A DNA stretch of 64,000 nt from Rubrimonas cliftonensis. GTDB taxonomy: Bacteria > Pseudomonadota > Alphaproteobacteria > Rhodobacterales > Rhodobacteraceae. The first letter of the stretch is position 1. Every line of letters begins with the position of its first letter. Both the position numbers and the translations under genes were made by a program. The notes under the pieces are model-generated. The model was not told the DNA's origin. It saw only the letters and a program-made list of their open reading frames with translations, and ran no database searches. The stretch spans positions 1-64,000 of the forward strand of contig NZ_FNQM01000011.1 of NCBI RefSeq assembly GCF_900107585.1. Direction: 5' to 3'. Below, one piece after another: positions 7,461 through 17,687 of this stretch.

Positions 7461-7988
7461 TCAGAACAGTTCGATGTCGCCGCCGACGGGTTCGCGGCGC
7501 ACGGATTTCGGCTGCGGCGGAGGCGTGGCGTCCACCTTGAGGAAGATCTGTCGCGCCCGACCCGTCACCGGCCAGTACTCGATGCGCCTCCCCTGTGCGC
7601 CGCCGACGCTGCCGCCGAGATAGGCGATGCCCTCATCGCGCAGGAACTGCTCGGCGAACTGGGCGTTTCTCGCCCCGACGGCGTAGCGCCCGGACATGAA
7701 GGCGCAACCGCCGAACAGCTTGGCCTCGAGCCTTTCGCGGCGCGCGCCCTGCTTCAGAAGGCCGTTCACGAGAAGCTCCATGAGATGGACGCCGTAACGC
7801 TCCGCATCGCCCTTTCGCGCGCCCTCGCCCCCGTCCGGCAAGAGGAAGTGGTTCATGCCGCCGACCCCGGCCTCCGCGTCGCGGATGCAGGCCGCGACAC
7901 AGGAACCGAGGACGGTCGTCAGCACGACTTCGGGATCGCGCGAGACGACCCATTCGCCCTGGATGACGGTGATGCGCTTTGAGGACAC
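7461..7988 (-). CDS. cheD: Chemoreceptor glutamine deamidase CheD
   Basis: 175 residues. CheD deamidates glutamines in chemoreceptors and can bind CheY-P/CheC-type partners. The cysteine-hydrolase signature is present: LGSCVAAC (Cys30) and GGMNHFLLP (His47), then FGG and a GGSVGG loop. The C-terminus extends into a Pro-rich linker ending GGDIELF, close to the tail of the following gene product (GGDVDLF). Start is GTG; no in-frame ATG is better placed. It follows cheY by 11 bases. Confidence 0.9.
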   Translation of the reverse strand: MSSKRITVIQGEWVVSRDPEVVLTTVLGSCVAACIRDAEAGVGGMNHFLLPDGGEGARKGDAERYGVHLMELLVNGLLKQGARRERLEAKLFGGCAFMSGRYAVGARNAQFAEQFLRDEGIAYLGGSVGGAQGRRIEYWPVTGRARQIFLKVDATPPPQPKSVRREPVGGDIELF

Positions 7989-7999
7989 TGGGCGCGCCG

Positions 8000-8389
8000 T
8001 CAGTCGATCGAGCCGACGATGGCCTCGATGCAGCGCTTCATCTTCGGCGCATCGATCGGCTTTTCCAGATAGTTGTTCATCCGGAACTGGCGTCCGCGCT
8101 CGATGAGCGTCGCGTCGCTGCGGCCGGTGACGAGCACGAACCCGACCTGGCTGGTCGGCTCATGGCCGCGCAGGGCCTCCAGAAGCTGAAGCCCGTCGAG
8201 CTTGGGCATGTTCATGTCCGAGATCACCAGATGCCGGGGGTGGCGCTTGAGTCCGTCGAGCGCCTCCTGACCGTTCTTGTAGATCTCGATGTTGCGCAGG
8301 CCGATCTCTTCGAGCGCGGCGACCAGCAGGCCACGGCTCACCGACGTGTCGTCGACGACCGCGACTTCGAGAAGTTCCTTCAGCGCCAT
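8000..8389 (-). CDS. cheY2: Single-domain response regulator CheY (second of the operon)
   Basis: 129 residues, REC domain only. Acidic pocket VVDD (13-14), phospho-acceptor Asp58 in ISDMNMP, Thr88 in VLVTGRSD, and Lys110 in YLEKPI. Its place between cheB and cheD corresponds to cheY2 of S. meliloti, where CheY2-P acts on the flagellar motor and CheY1 serves as a phosphate sink; that assignment here is by synteny. Its ATG overlaps the cheB stop (TGATG). Confidence 0.9.
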   Translation of the reverse strand: MALKELLEVAVVDDTSVSRGLLVAALEEIGLRNIEIYKNGQEALDGLKRHPRHLVISDMNMPKLDGLQLLEALRGHEPTSQVGFVLVTGRSDATLIERGRQFRMNNYLEKPIDAPKMKRCIEAIVGSID

Positions 8390-8985
8390 CAGATGGCCTC
8401 CTTCGTTGCGAGTTCGTTTGAAAAGATTTCGTCGGCGATGGACTCGAGCGGGGTGCCGACGTCGACCGCCCCGATCTCGATTGCGGCGCGCGGCATGCCG
8501 AAGACGACGCAGGTCGCGCGATCCTGTGCGATGGTGCGGCCGCCGGCCGCCCGAATGGCGCGAAGCCCTTCGGCGCCGTCGCGCCCCATGCCGGTGAGAA
8601 GCGCGGCGACCACGCCCGAGGCGCCCGCCCGCACGATGCTGTGGAACGCCACGTCGACCGAAGGACGATGGCGATTGACCGGCGGCGTCGGTGTGAGCCG
8701 CACGCAGCGCACGGCGCCCCACTCGACCTCGAGATGCGTGGCGCCGCCCGGCGCGACATAGATCCGGCCCTGCTCCAGCGGCGCGCCGTCCCAGGCTTCC
8801 GCCACGCTCGGCGCACAGAGAGTGTCCAGCCTTGCGGCGAAGCTGCCCGTGAAGTTCTGGGGCATGTGCTGCACCACGACCGTCGGCGGCGTGTTCGCCG
8901 GAAACCGCGACAACACCGTGACCAGCGCCTCGACGCCGCCCGTCGAGGCGCCGATCGCGATCAGCCTGGTGGGACGCCGGCACAT
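8389..8985 (-). CDS. cheB: Chemotaxis methylesterase CheB without receiver domain
   Basis: 198 residues covering only the CheB methylesterase domain. Catalytic Ser14 (IGASTGG), His40 (VVQHMP) and Asp136 (GMGRDGAEG) are all visible. Canonical CheB is about 350 residues with an N-terminal REC domain whose phosphorylation relieves autoinhibition. Here the ATG at 8985 starts right before the catalytic domain, 5 bases after the cheR stop, and nothing upstream in frame resembles REC. The enzyme would thus not be controlled by CheA phosphorylation in cis. It removes methyl groups placed by CheR on chemoreceptors and may also deamidate. Confidence 0.88.
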   Translation of the reverse strand: MCRRPTRLIAIGASTGGVEALVTVLSRFPANTPPTVVVQHMPQNFTGSFAARLDTLCAPSVAEAWDGAPLEQGRIYVAPGGATHLEVEWGAVRCVRLTPTPPVNRHRPSVDVAFHSIVRAGASGVVAALLTGMGRDGAEGLRAIRAAGGRTIAQDRATCVVFGMPRAAIEIGAVDVGTPLESIADEIFSNELATKEAI

Positions 8986-8990
8986 GCGGT

Positions 8991-9878
8991 TCAGCCCCCG
9001 CTGCGTTCGTAGGAGGTGACGCCGTCGCTGATCAGCATGGCCGACGCCGGCCCTGCGATGCGCTCCGAATGGCCGATGCAGAGGCGTCCGCCGGGCGGCA
9101 GCAGGTCGGCGAAACGCTTCCACAGCCGCTGCTGCGTCTCCTCGTCGAAGTAGATCGCGACGTTGCGGCAGAACAGGATGTCGAAGGGGCCCTTCATGGG
9201 CCAGTCGCCCATCAGATTGAGCTCGCGGAACGTGATGAGCGACCGCATCGCCGCGTTCGCCTGAAGCTGCCCGCCCTCCACGCTCTCGAAGGTGCGCGAC
9301 CGCAGGACTTCCGGCGCGTCGCGCAGGGCGTCGGCCGGATAGCGGCCCGCCGCGCCCTCGGCGAGCACCTTCGGATTGATGTCCGTCGCGAGGATCTTCA
9401 CGTCGCGGCTCGCCGCGTCGGGGATCGCTTCGAGCACGCACATCGCGATGGAGTAGGTCTCCATGCCCGTGGAGCAGCCGGCGGACCAGATGCGCACGCG
9501 CCCGCCAGCCTTCGCCCGCTCCGCCAGCGGCGGCAGAACCTTGCGACGGAGGTCTTCGAAGTGGTGCGGCTCGCGGAAGAAGCGCGTGACGTTGGTGGTG
9601 AGCGCAGCCAGCATCTGCGCGCGTTCCGGAGAGCCCGGCTCGGTCACGAGCGCGAGATACTCCTTGAACGTCCGCAGCCTCAGCGCGCGCAGCCGCTTGG
9701 CCAGTCGCGCATAGACAAGCGGCTCCTTCGCCGGCGGCATGTCGATGCCCGCCTCGGCGCGGAGGAGCCGGGCGATCTCGCCGAACTCCGCCGCGCTGAA
9801 GGAGAATTCGCGGGGCGCAGCGTCCCGCGAAATCTCGGCGGCGGACATCGCGGCCGCGAGGGCGCTGGGCGCGGTCAC
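8991..9878 (-). CDS. cheR: Chemoreceptor methyltransferase CheR
   Basis: 295 residues. SAM-dependent methylation of receptor glutamates. The N-terminal helical domain (about 25-95) contains TNVTRFFREP near its end. The Rossmann part has WSAGCSTGMETYS (SAM loop), ATDIN, ILFCRNVAIYFD and LCIGHSERI. GTG start, 1 base after the cheW stop. The operon's receptor ends in GWEEF, a variant of the NWETF pentapeptide that tethers CheR. Confidence 0.93.
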   Translation of the reverse strand: MTAPSALAAAMSAAEISRDAAPREFSFSAAEFGEIARLLRAEAGIDMPPAKEPLVYARLAKRLRALRLRTFKEYLALVTEPGSPERAQMLAALTTNVTRFFREPHHFEDLRRKVLPPLAERAKAGGRVRIWSAGCSTGMETYSIAMCVLEAIPDAASRDVKILATDINPKVLAEGAAGRYPADALRDAPEVLRSRTFESVEGGQLQANAAMRSLITFRELNLMGDWPMKGPFDILFCRNVAIYFDEETQQRLWKRFADLLPPGGRLCIGHSERIAGPASAMLISDGVTSYERSGG

Positions 9879-9879
9879 G

Positions 9880-10347
9880 TCAGGCGGCCTCTCGGTCGAA
9901 GCTGGGCAGCACCTGATCGAGTTCGATGAGGCTGATCATGCGGCCCTCCAGCGCGAACACGCCCTTCACGAACTGGCGCGTGGTCTCTGAGGCGACTTCC
10001 GGCGTGGGGAGCAGCTGGTCGGCCGTGATGTTGAGGATGTCCGACACCGCGTCCACGAGCAGCCCCATGACCTGCTCGCCGATCTGCGTGACGATCGTGA
10101 CGTGACGGGCCGTCGGCTCGGCTTCGCCAAGGCCGAGCCGCGAGGAGAGGTCGACGATGGGCAGCACCGCGCCGCGCAGGTTGATCACACCCTGCACGAA
10201 ATGCGGCGCGTGGGGCAGCGTCGTGGCCGGCGTCCAGCCCCGGATCTCCCGCACCGCCATGATGTCGATGCAGTATTCCTGGGCGCCGATCCGGAACGCC
10301 ACCAGTTCCTTGGGCATGTTGGGGGAGACGTCTTTGCTCTGAGTCAT
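9880..10347 (-). CDS. cheW: Chemotaxis coupling protein CheW
   Basis: 155 residues, one CheW domain. [20 protein letters not shown] near the start, [14 protein letters not shown] in the middle and [18 protein letters not shown] near the end are the family hallmarks. It bridges CheA to receptors in the signalling array. It starts 5 bases after the cheA stop. Confidence 0.95.
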   Translation of the reverse strand: MTQSKDVSPNMPKELVAFRIGAQEYCIDIMAVREIRGWTPATTLPHAPHFVQGVINLRGAVLPIVDLSSRLGLGEAEPTARHVTIVTQIGEQVMGLLVDAVSDILNITADQLLPTPEVASETTRQFVKGVFALEGRMISLIELDQVLPSFDREAA

Positions 10348-10352
10348 GGCAT

Positions 10353-12599
10353 TCACCCGGCTGCTGCGAGGAAGGGATCGGCGCTCTGGGCGCCCTTGGC
10401 GCGGGCGACGAGCGCATCGACGTCGAGGATGAGCGCGACGCGCCCATCGCCCAGAATGGTGGCGGCGGCGACGCCCGGCACGCGGCCGTAGTTGGTCTCG
10501 AGGCTCTTGATGACGACCTGCCGCTGGTCCTGGATCTCGTCCACCACCAGCGCAGTGCGTCCGCCGCCCTCGCTCTCGACCATCAGCGCGACGCCCTTCT
10601 CGAGGCTCGCGGGGTTGCGCGGGCTGCGGAAGCCGAGTTCGGACGCCGTGTCGATCAGCGGAACGAAGCCGTCGCGGTCGGCGAGCACGCACCCGTTCTC
10701 GCCGAACGGGCGGAGTTTGGAGGGGTCGAGGCTCAGCGTCTCTACGATGGCGCTGAGCGGCGCCACGAGGGTCTGGCCCTCCACGGCGACGACCATGCCA
10801 TCGAGCACCGCCAGCGTCAGCGGCAGCGAGAGCGTGAACTCCGAGCCCTTGCCCCGCTGGGACTTGAGGAAGATGCGGCCAGACAGGGCGTGGATCGACC
10901 GCTTCACGACGTCCATGCCCACGCCGCGCCCCGAGATCGCCGAGACGGCGGTCTGCGTCGAGAAACCCGGCAGGAAGATCAGGTTGTCGATCTCGCTCTC
11001 GGTGAGCTGCGCATCGGTCGGGATGAGCCCTTTCGCCGCTGCGATCTCCTTGACCTTGTCGCGGTTCACGCCGGCGCCGTCGTCGGAAATCGTGATCACC
11101 ACGCGCCCCGAACGATGCGCCGCAGCGAGGCGGACGACGCCCTCCTCGGGCTTCCCGGCCTCGACGCGCTTCTCGGGCTTCTCGAGCCCGTGGTCGATGG
11201 CGTTCCGGATCATGTGGGTCAGCGGGTCGGCGAGGCGCTCGACAACGGTCTTGTCGACCTCGGTCCATTCGCCTTCCGTGACCAGCCTGACCTTCTTGCC
11301 CGTGGCGTCGGCGACCTCGCGGACGATCCGGCTCATGCGCTGGAACAGCGGCTTGAGCGGCTGCGCGCGGATCGCCATCACGCTTTCCTGGATCTCGCGG
11401 GTGAGCTGGTCCAGTTCGTCCAGACCGCTCGCGATGGCGGGGTCGTTGTCGCCCTCGCCGCCCTTGACGGCCTGCGCCAGCATCGCCTGGTTGATGACGA
11501 GCTCGCCCACGAGGTTGATGAGACGGTCCACGCGGTCGAGATCGACGCGGATCGTCGCGCCGGGCGCGGCGGAGGCGGCGCGCGCCTGAGCCCCTTCCTC
11601 CGCCTTGGCCCCCGGCTTGGGCCCGTCGGCGGCCGGAGCCGGCTGAGCGGCGGACTCCGGCTCGGGCTCGGGCTCGGGCGTCACTTCGGCGGGGCGAAAG
11701 GAGCGCAGGAGCGCCGTCTCCGCCTCCGTCGGCCCCTTCGGCGCGGCGGGTGGCGCGATCGGCTCCTCATCGTCCTTGCCGGGCGCGATGGTCAGCTCGC
11801 AGTCCTCTTCGCAGAACTCGAAGACGTCGCGGACCGCGCGATCGTCCTTCTCCGTCCGGAGCTTGATGTCGAAGGCCAGGCAGGCGCCGAGCGGATCGAG
11901 CTGGTCGAGCAGGGGCACGGCGGCGAGGTCGCAGATGACCCGCATCTCGCCGAGGCGGCCGATCTCGCGCAACAGCACGACGGCGTCGTTCGCCTTCTCG
12001 TAGAGCTCGACCTTTGGGCGGAAGAAGATGTTGAACACCTTGCCCTGCGGCGCGCGCTGCAGCGTCGGCAGCGCCATCGGCGTCGGCGTGAAGTCGCCGC
12101 CCGAGGGCTGGCCGAGGCCGGGGATGGCCATCGGCATCGGCGCGAAGGCGCCGCCGTCGTCCGCGGGCGTCGCCGCCTCGGCCGAAGCTGCGGCGGGTGC
12201 GGGGACCGCGCCGCCGCCGCAGAACGAGGCGATCTCGTCGGCGAGCGGCTTCCACTTGCCTTCCGGGGCCTCCTCGCCGCTGCGCGCAGCCGACACGAGG
12301 TCGGCCAGCACGTCGCTGGCGCGCAGCATGGCCTTCATGAGTTCGGGGCCGGGGTCGAGCTGGTCGGCGCGGATCTCGTCCAGCGCCGTTTCGAAGACAT
12401 GCGCGAAGCTCACCAGCGTGGTCAGCTTGAACGCGCCGGCGCCGCCCTTCACGGAATGCACCGCCCGGAAGACGGCGTTGACCGTCTCCTTGTCGGTCGC
12501 GCCGTCCTGCATCTGCAGAAGGCCCGATTCGAGTTCTGCGAGCTGTTCCTCGCACTCCTCGAAGAAGGTTTGACGAAGAGATTCCAGCGCGTCGCTCAT
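10353..12599 (-). CDS. cheA: Chemotaxis histidine kinase CheA
   Basis: 748 residues. An Hpt/P1 domain carries phospho-accepting His48 ([13 protein letters not shown]). A Pro-rich linker leads to a P2-like region (about 190-275). Another Ala/Pro/Glu-rich linker is followed by the P3 dimerisation helices ([20 protein letters not shown]), the P4 ATPase ([28 protein letters not shown]) and the CheW-like P5 regulatory domain to the end. It phosphorylates the CheY proteins of this operon. GGAGAC-type ribosome binding site lies before the ATG. It ends in ADPFLAAAG, without the acidic tail seen on other operon members. Confidence 0.95.
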   Translation of the reverse strand: MSDALESLRQTFFEECEEQLAELESGLLQMQDGATDKETVNAVFRAVHSVKGGAGAFKLTTLVSFAHVFETALDEIRADQLDPGPELMKAMLRASDVLADLVSAARSGEEAPEGKWKPLADEIASFCGGGAVPAPAAASAEAATPADDGGAFAPMPMAIPGLGQPSGGDFTPTPMALPTLQRAPQGKVFNIFFRPKVELYEKANDAVVLLREIGRLGEMRVICDLAAVPLLDQLDPLGACLAFDIKLRTEKDDRAVRDVFEFCEEDCELTIAPGKDDEEPIAPPAAPKGPTEAETALLRSFRPAEVTPEPEPEPESAAQPAPAADGPKPGAKAEEGAQARAASAAPGATIRVDLDRVDRLINLVGELVINQAMLAQAVKGGEGDNDPAIASGLDELDQLTREIQESVMAIRAQPLKPLFQRMSRIVREVADATGKKVRLVTEGEWTEVDKTVVERLADPLTHMIRNAIDHGLEKPEKRVEAGKPEEGVVRLAAAHRSGRVVITISDDGAGVNRDKVKEIAAAKGLIPTDAQLTESEIDNLIFLPGFSTQTAVSAISGRGVGMDVVKRSIHALSGRIFLKSQRGKGSEFTLSLPLTLAVLDGMVVAVEGQTLVAPLSAIVETLSLDPSKLRPFGENGCVLADRDGFVPLIDTASELGFRSPRNPASLEKGVALMVESEGGGRTALVVDEIQDQRQVVIKSLETNYGRVPGVAAATILGDGRVALILDVDALVARAKGAQSADPFLAAAG

Positions 12600-12639
12600 G
12601 CCTGTCTCCTGAATTCAGGGCCTGCGGGGAAAAGCCCCG

Positions 12640-13005
12640 TCAGGCCGCAACCCTGCGAACGACGTCCACGAGCTTGGACTGTTCGAAGGGCTTCGTGATC
12701 CACCCTGTGGCGCCGGCCTTGCGCGCCCGGTCCTTCAGGGACTGGGAGCTCTCGGTGGTCAGCACGAGGATGGGCACGCCGGCGAAGCGCCGGTCGCCGC
12801 GCACGGCCTCGATGAAGCCGAAGCCGTCGAGGTTCGGCATGTTGATGTCGGTCACGATGACGTCGGGCACCACGTCGCGCAGCACCTCGAGGCCAAGGAG
12901 GCCGTCGGCCGCCTGAAGAACGCGATAGCCGCTTTCCTCGAGGGTCACGCGGAGCATGTCCCGCATGGTCCGGCTGTCATCGACGGTGAGAACGGTCTGG
13001 GTCAT
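12640..13005 (-). CDS. cheY1: Single-domain response regulator CheY (first of the operon)
   Basis: 121 residues, REC only. VDDSRTMRDML opening, phospho-acceptor Asp53 (VTDINMP), Thr in VLTTES and Lys in WITKPFEQ. Position directly upstream of cheA and downstream of a STAS gene corresponds to cheY1 of S. meliloti. It overlaps the STAS gene by 4 bases (ATGA). Confidence 0.92.
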   Translation of the reverse strand: MTQTVLTVDDSRTMRDMLRVTLEESGYRVLQAADGLLGLEVLRDVVPDVIVTDINMPNLDGFGFIEAVRGDRRFAGVPILVLTTESSQSLKDRARKAGATGWITKPFEQSKLVDVVRRVAA

Positions 13006-13304
13006 GCAGTATGGTCTCCGGAGGTGAGGCTGGCGGGCTCCAGGCCCATCAGACGAAGCGCGTCGGTCATTTCTTCCGAAGGATTCTCAAGATTCAGTTC
13101 AGAACCGTCGGCGCGCCAGCTTGCGGCCGCAGAGAGCAGCACCTGGGCGCAGAGGCCGCCGAGCCGCTTGACCGCACCCCCGTCGACCGTCACCGCCGCC
13201 CCGCGCACGGTGCGGAAGCTGTCGGCGAGGCCGGGGGCCGCCGCGCTGTCGAGCACGTCCGGCAAGGCGAGGCGCGTCGCGCCTTCGTCGGCAAGATCCT
13301 TCAT
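13002..13304 (-). CDS. STAS domain protein in the CheS position
   Basis: 100 residues forming one STAS domain (LPDVLDSAAAPGLADSF, VTVDGGAVKRLGGLCAQVLLSA, LRLMGLE). STAS proteins are anti-sigma-antagonist-like regulators. In rhizobial che operons the small gene between the receptor and cheY1 encodes CheS, which binds CheA and speeds CheY1-P dephosphorylation; the same role here is inferred from position. No conserved Ser at the usual STAS phosphorylation site stands out (GAVKRLG). Ribosome binding site GAGGAG lies inside the end of the upstream receptor gene. Confidence 0.75.
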   Translation of the reverse strand: MKDLADEGATRLALPDVLDSAAAPGLADSFRTVRGAAVTVDGGAVKRLGGLCAQVLLSAAASWRADGSELNLENPSEEMTDALRLMGLEPASLTSGDHTA

Positions 13305-13305
13305 C

Positions 13306-15327
13306 TCAGAACTCCTCCCATCCTGCGTCGCCGCCCCCGGCGGCTGCGCGTATCGGGGCGGCCGGCGCGGCCGGCGTCGCCTTGGGCTTCGGTTTGGGTT
13401 CGGCGGGCCGCAGCGGGGTCACGCCGCCGGAAGGCTGGGCCGGCTGCTTCGGGCTGGCGGGCGCGGGGGCCATTCTGACTGCGGCCGGCCTGGGCGCCGC
13501 GGCAGGCTTCGGCGCCGCGGCAGGCTTCGGCGTCGCGGCAGGCTTCGGCGCCGCCACCGGCCTGGGCGCGGCGGCAGGCTTAGGCGCGGCCTGCCTTGCC
13601 GCCGGCTTCGCGCCGGTCTTGAAGCGCGAGACGAGGCTGGCGAACGCATCGGCCTGGGACGAGAGCGAGCGCACCGAACTGGTGACCTGCTCGACCATCG
13701 CGGCGTTCTGCTGGGTGAACTGATCCATCTGGCCCACGGCGCCGCTGACCTCCTGCAGGCCGGACGCCTGCTCCTGGGCGCTGATGGCGATCTCGCCGAC
13801 CGCGGCGTTGATCTCGGAGACCCCCGAGATGATCCGCTCCAGCGCGGCGCCGGCGCCGTCCACGAGCTTCACGCCGCGCTCCACCTGCTCCTTCGAGGAC
13901 AGGATGAGATCCTTGATCTGCTTGGCGGCGTCGGCCGATCGGCCCGCAAGCGCGCGCACCTCCGAGGCGACGACCGCGAAGCCGCGGCCCGCCTCGCCGG
14001 CGCGGGCGGCCTCGACGCCGGCGTTCAGCGCCAGCAGGTTGGTCTGGAAAGCGATTTCGTCGATCACGCCGATGATCTGGCCGATCTTCTCGGAGGACGC
14101 CTCGATCTCGCTCATGGCGGCCACCGCGTCGCGGACGACCTCGCCGCCGCTTTCGGCCTCGCCCTTGGCGCGGGCCACGGTGGCCGAAGCCGCCGAGGCG
14201 CCGTCCGCGGTCTTGCGGGTGGTCGCGGCGATCTCCTCGATGGCGGCGGCGCTCTCCTCAAGGCTCGCCGCCTGGCTCTCGGTGCGCGCCGACAGGTCCT
14301 CGGCGGCCGAGGTGATGGCGACCGTCGCGACGTTGACCGCAGCGGCGTTCTCAACGATCTGCGTCATGGAGGACTGGAGCGCTTCGAACGCGGCGTTCAG
14401 CTCATCGCGCAGGCGCCCGTGCTCGGCGGGGAAAGCGGTCGACACGCGATGGGTCAGGTCGCCCGCCGCGAGATGCGACACCGCCGCGGCCAGCGCCGAC
14501 ACCATGTCGGCCTGCTCGCGCAGCAGCGCCGCGCGTTCCGACTCCGCCGATTCGCGCTCGGCGTCGCGTGAGGCGCGGGCCTGTGCGGAGTCCCGCTCCA
14601 TTTCGATCTTCTCGATCGCGGCGGCGCGGAACTGATGCAGCGCGGCGGCGATGCGGCCGACTTCGTCGTGACGCCCGCTCTCGGGGATCTCCAGGTCGAG
14701 CTGCCCGCTGGCGAGCTTGTCCATGGCGTCGCTCAGCTCGCCGAGCGGCCGGGTCACGACGCGGGAGACGAAGATCAGGATCACAGCGATCGCCAGCGCC
14801 GCGATCACCAGCCCGGCAAGGCTGGACTGCAGCGCGCTGCCGGTCGCGGCGGCGGTCACGTCGCTCTCGTCCCATGTGGTGACGAGGGCGCCGACGTCGC
14901 CGATCGGCAATGCGATATGCTTCAGATCGCCGGAAGCGCCGACCGCGATCGCGCCCGTCTGGCGGGCCCGGGCGAGGGTCTCCAGCCCGGCGGCGTCGAT
15001 CGAACCGCGCTCGACCAGGGTATCGCCCGCGGCGGAAACGACGAGCGCGTGGCGCACGCCCCCGCCCTTCTGGCCGAGCAGCCGATCGAGAACGCCCTCG
15101 ACGACCTCCAGCCGGCCCCACTTCACGCCGCCGGCCATCTGATCGGCCATCAGCGTGACCGTCGCATGCTGCGCGCCCATGCTGGCGTTCACCGCGGCGG
15201 ACCGCAGCGCGACGAACTGCAGGGCGACCAGAATGCCGACGCCGAGCACGATCACGCATGCCGCGACCGTTGCGACCTTTCTGCCGATGCCGCCGCCGGC
15301 CGCCGCCGGTCCGCCACTCATGGCCAT
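13306..15327 (-). CDS. Methyl-accepting chemotaxis protein with GWEEF tail
   Basis: About 673 residues. TM1 near 17-40, a periplasmic sensor of about 130 residues, TM2 ([18 protein letters not shown]), HAMP ([16 protein letters not shown]), a coiled coil and the MCP signalling domain with hairpin tip [21 protein letters not shown]. After the signalling domain comes a roughly 100-residue Lys/Pro/Ala linker built of KPAAAP-like repeats, ending [10 protein letters not shown]. The last five residues resemble the NWETF tether for CheR/CheB. Start chosen at the ATG at 15327, 8 bases after GGGAG. First classical receptor of the che operon. Confidence 0.92.
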   Translation of the reverse strand: MAMSGGPAAAGGGIGRKVATVAACVIVLGVGILVALQFVALRSAAVNASMGAQHATVTLMADQMAGGVKWGRLEVVEGVLDRLLGQKGGGVRHALVVSAAGDTLVERGSIDAAGLETLARARQTGAIAVGASGDLKHIALPIGDVGALVTTWDESDVTAAATGSALQSSLAGLVIAALAIAVILIFVSRVVTRPLGELSDAMDKLASGQLDLEIPESGRHDEVGRIAAALHQFRAAAIEKIEMERDSAQARASRDAERESAESERAALLREQADMVSALAAAVSHLAAGDLTHRVSTAFPAEHGRLRDELNAAFEALQSSMTQIVENAAAVNVATVAITSAAEDLSARTESQAASLEESAAAIEEIAATTRKTADGASAASATVARAKGEAESGGEVVRDAVAAMSEIEASSEKIGQIIGVIDEIAFQTNLLALNAGVEAARAGEAGRGFAVVASEVRALAGRSADAAKQIKDLILSSKEQVERGVKLVDGAGAALERIISGVSEINAAVGEIAISAQEQASGLQEVSGAVGQMDQFTQQNAAMVEQVTSSVRSLSSQADAFASLVSRFKTGAKPAARQAAPKPAAAPRPVAAPKPAATPKPAAAPKPAAAPRPAAVRMAPAPASPKQPAQPSGGVTPLRPAEPKPKPKATPAAPAAPIRAAAGGGDAGWEEF
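13493..13582. repeat. 18-bp tandem repeat encoding the KPAAAP linker
   Basis: Five imperfect copies of an 18-bp unit (consensus GGCGCCGCGGCAGGCTTC on the plus strand) encode the Lys/Pro/Ala hexapeptide linker of the chemoreceptor. Confidence 0.85.
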
Positions 15328-15403
15328 CTCAAGCACTCCCATTTTCACGACGTCCGTAGATTGCCGCCCCGGCGCGCCGGGGCGGAGCCGCAGACGAGAC
15401 GGC

Positions 15404-15988
15404 TCAGAGACCGAGAAGCTCGACGTTCACGCCGATGGTGACGGCGCCGACAGGCGCGCCGCTGGCGGGGTCGACGAGGGTGAAGCTGACCTGGCTCTGG
15501 AGCGTCTGGGTCGACTCGTCGAGCTCGACCTCGTCGACGAACACGGCGTCGGGACCGACCGGATAGGTCTTCTGCCACTTGGCCTCGTCGCCCTGCCAGT
15601 AGTCGGAGGTCAGGCCGCTCTGGGCGACGTTGAGCCCGACGACGTCCATCACGAAGATCTCGGTGATCAGCCCGCGGCTCGCGGCCTGCATCTCCTTGAG
15701 GGTCGCCGAGGCGGCGCTGGCGAGGGCGGCGTCGATCATCGCGCCGCCGCCTGCGGCGACTTCCGCGCGCCAGGTCTTGTCCAGCGCGTCGATCTCGGCC
15801 TCGCTGAGGCCCTTGTTGGCGTCGTTCTGGTCCGCCAGCGCCGCGAGAACGGCCGGATTGGCGACCTGGGCGCGGAAGCCCTCCTCCACCAGCGCGCCGA
15901 TCGCGGCCGTCAGGTCCTGCGAGGCGCCGGCGGGGACGGCGGCGCCGAGGGCGACCGAGAGGGCGAGGAAGGAGACTGCGTTCTTCAT
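15404..15988 (-). CDS. Stand-alone periplasmic PDC/Cache-like sensor protein
   Basis: 194 residues with a signal peptide (to about GASQ). There is no membrane segment afterwards and no signalling domain. The second half carries features common in soluble PDC/Cache-type sensors: a [22 protein letters not shown] segment followed by beta strands ending [20 protein letters not shown]. Lying between two receptor genes and in the same direction, it may bind a ligand in the periplasm and present it to a receptor; that is inference. The ATG at 15988 is preferred because AAGGA lies 8 bases upstream. Confidence 0.6.
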   Translation of the reverse strand: MKNAVSFLALSVALGAAVPAGASQDLTAAIGALVEEGFRAQVANPAVLAALADQNDANKGLSEAEIDALDKTWRAEVAAGGGAMIDAALASAASATLKEMQAASRGLITEIFVMDVVGLNVAQSGLTSDYWQGDEAKWQKTYPVGPDAVFVDEVELDESTQTLQSQVSFTLVDPASGAPVGAVTIGVNVELLGL

Positions 15989-16025
15989 TTTCGGCATCCT
16001 TTCGGGACGGCTTCGGTTTCGGGGT

Positions 16026-17687
16026 TCATTCGGCCGCGTGCATCACGCGGCCTCCCCCACCTTCGAGGCGGAAGACGCTCACGAGCTCGCCGAGTTCGGC
16101 GGCCTGGTTCTCCAGCGTGCGCGCAGCCGTCGCGCTTTGCTCCGCGAGACCGGCGTTCTGCTGGGTCATTTCGTCCATTCGGGTTACCGCCGAGGAAATT
16201 TCCTCGACGCCGGCGCTCTGTTCGCGGCTTGCGGACGAGATTTCCGCGATGCTTTCGGCGAGGCTGGTGATCGACGACGTGATGCCGTCCAGCGCCTCGC
16301 CCGACCGGTTGACGAGATCGACGCCGCTGCTGACATGCGTCGAGCTTTCGGCGATGAGCTCCTTGATCTCGCGCGCCGCGTCGGCAGAGCGCTGGGCGAG
16401 CGTGCGCACCTCCGAGGCGACCACGGCGAAGCCCCGGCCCGCCTCGCCGGCGCGCGCCGCCTCGACGGAGGCGTTCAGCGCGAGCAGGTTGGTCTGGAAG
16501 GCGATGCTGTCGATCAGCGCGGTGATGTCGGAGATCCGCCCGGAGCTCTTCTCGATCCGATCCATCGCCGAAACCGCCTCGGTGACGACGGCCCGGCCGT
16601 TGACGGCCTTGGTCGCCGCATCCGTCGCCTGCCCGTTCGCCCGCTCGGAGTTCTCGGCGTTGGAGCGGACGGTGGAGGCCATCTCCTCCATGGTCGCCGC
16701 AGTCTCCTCCAGCGACGCCGCCTGGCTTTCGGCCCGGCTGGAAAGCTGCGTGGACCCCTCGGCGATCTCGCCGGTCGCGGCGCGCAGCGCCTCCGCGGTC
16801 GTCTTGATCCGGGAGACGAGGCTCGCCAGCTGATCGACGGTGGAGTTGGTCGCGCCCGCGAGCTCCCCGAACAGCCCCTCGCCATGGGCGGGCATGCGAT
16901 GGGTGAGGTCGCCGTCGGCCAGCCGCGAAAGAACGTCCCGCATTTGCCGCAGATAGCCGCCGAGCAGGTCGTAGATCTCGTAGAGCGCGCGCGCCACCAT
17001 CTGCGTCTCGGGCGTCAGCGTGTTGACTTCGATGCGGCTGTCGAAGTCGCCGTGACGGGCCTGACCGATGACGTCGGCGATCACCGCGCTCGACCGAAGC
17101 TGCTCGGTCTTCTCGATCCACTCGACAATGTACCCGTCATGCCCGCCGGCGTCGTTGCCGATCAGCGAGACGCTCAGATCGAAGCTGCGGCCGTCGAACT
17201 CGATCTTCGCCTTCATCTCGGCATTCATGCCTTGCAGCATGCGCCGGTTGTGCGCCGGATTCTTGTGGAAGACGTCGATGTTCATGCCGACAAGTTTGCT
17301 GATGTCGGTCAGGCCCTTGTTGCGCCAGTAGGCGCCGGACTTTTCAAGGGACCTCTCCAGGCTCGGCACGACATAGGTGATGTTCAGATCGGGGTCCGCG
17401 ATCATGATCTGCGACGAGGCGGCGTCGAGCGCGGCGCGCCAGCATTTCGCCTGATTGTATTGGCCCGCCGAAAGCGCCGCCCCGCGCCCCAGCAACAGGG
17501 CGCCGGCGCTCGCCAGAAGGGCCACTCCCGCAGCCGCCGCGGCCGTGTAGACCCCTGCGGCGCCGCCGCCCAGCGCAGCGTAGCCCGATCCGGCTAGCGC
17601 AAGCGCCGAAGCCCCCAGCGCTAGCGCGCCAAGCGGCGCCGCGACGCGCTCGCGCGGATTATTGCTGTTGTGATCGGCGGATATCAT
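16026..17687 (-). CDS. PAS domain methyl-accepting chemotaxis protein
   Basis: About 553 residues. Two hydrophobic segments lie close together near the N-terminus (about 19-65) with almost no periplasmic loop. A cytoplasmic PAS domain follows (from about 82: [21 protein letters not shown]), then a HAMP-like stretch ([13 protein letters not shown]) and the MCP signalling domain (tip [20 protein letters not shown]). It would sense an internal or redox/energy cue rather than a periplasmic ligand. It ends VMHAAE and lacks the aromatic tether. GGGGAG sits 7 bases before the ATG at 17687. First gene of the che operon. Confidence 0.92.
   Translation of the reverse strand: MISADHNSNNPRERVAAPLGALALGASALALAGSGYAALGGGAAGVYTAAAAAGVALLASAGALLLGRGAALSAGQYNQAKCWRAALDAASSQIMIADPDLNITYVVPSLERSLEKSGAYWRNKGLTDISKLVGMNIDVFHKNPAHNRRMLQGMNAEMKAKIEFDGRSFDLSVSLIGNDAGGHDGYIVEWIEKTEQLRSSAVIADVIGQARHGDFDSRIEVNTLTPETQMVARALYEIYDLLGGYLRQMRDVLSRLADGDLTHRMPAHGEGLFGELAGATNSTVDQLASLVSRIKTTAEALRAATGEIAEGSTQLSSRAESQAASLEETAATMEEMASTVRSNAENSERANGQATDAATKAVNGRAVVTEAVSAMDRIEKSSGRISDITALIDSIAFQTNLLALNASVEAARAGEAGRGFAVVASEVRTLAQRSADAAREIKELIAESSTHVSSGVDLVNRSGEALDGITSSITSLAESIAEISSASREQSAGVEEISSAVTRMDEMTQQNAGLAEQSATAARTLENQAAELGELVSVFRLEGGGGRVMHAAE

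Noticed and set aside
8986-9441. In-frame extension that would give CheB a canonical length of 350 residues
   Set aside because: The added 150 residues are Arg-rich and coincide with cheR in another frame; they show no REC motifs, so the length match is chance.
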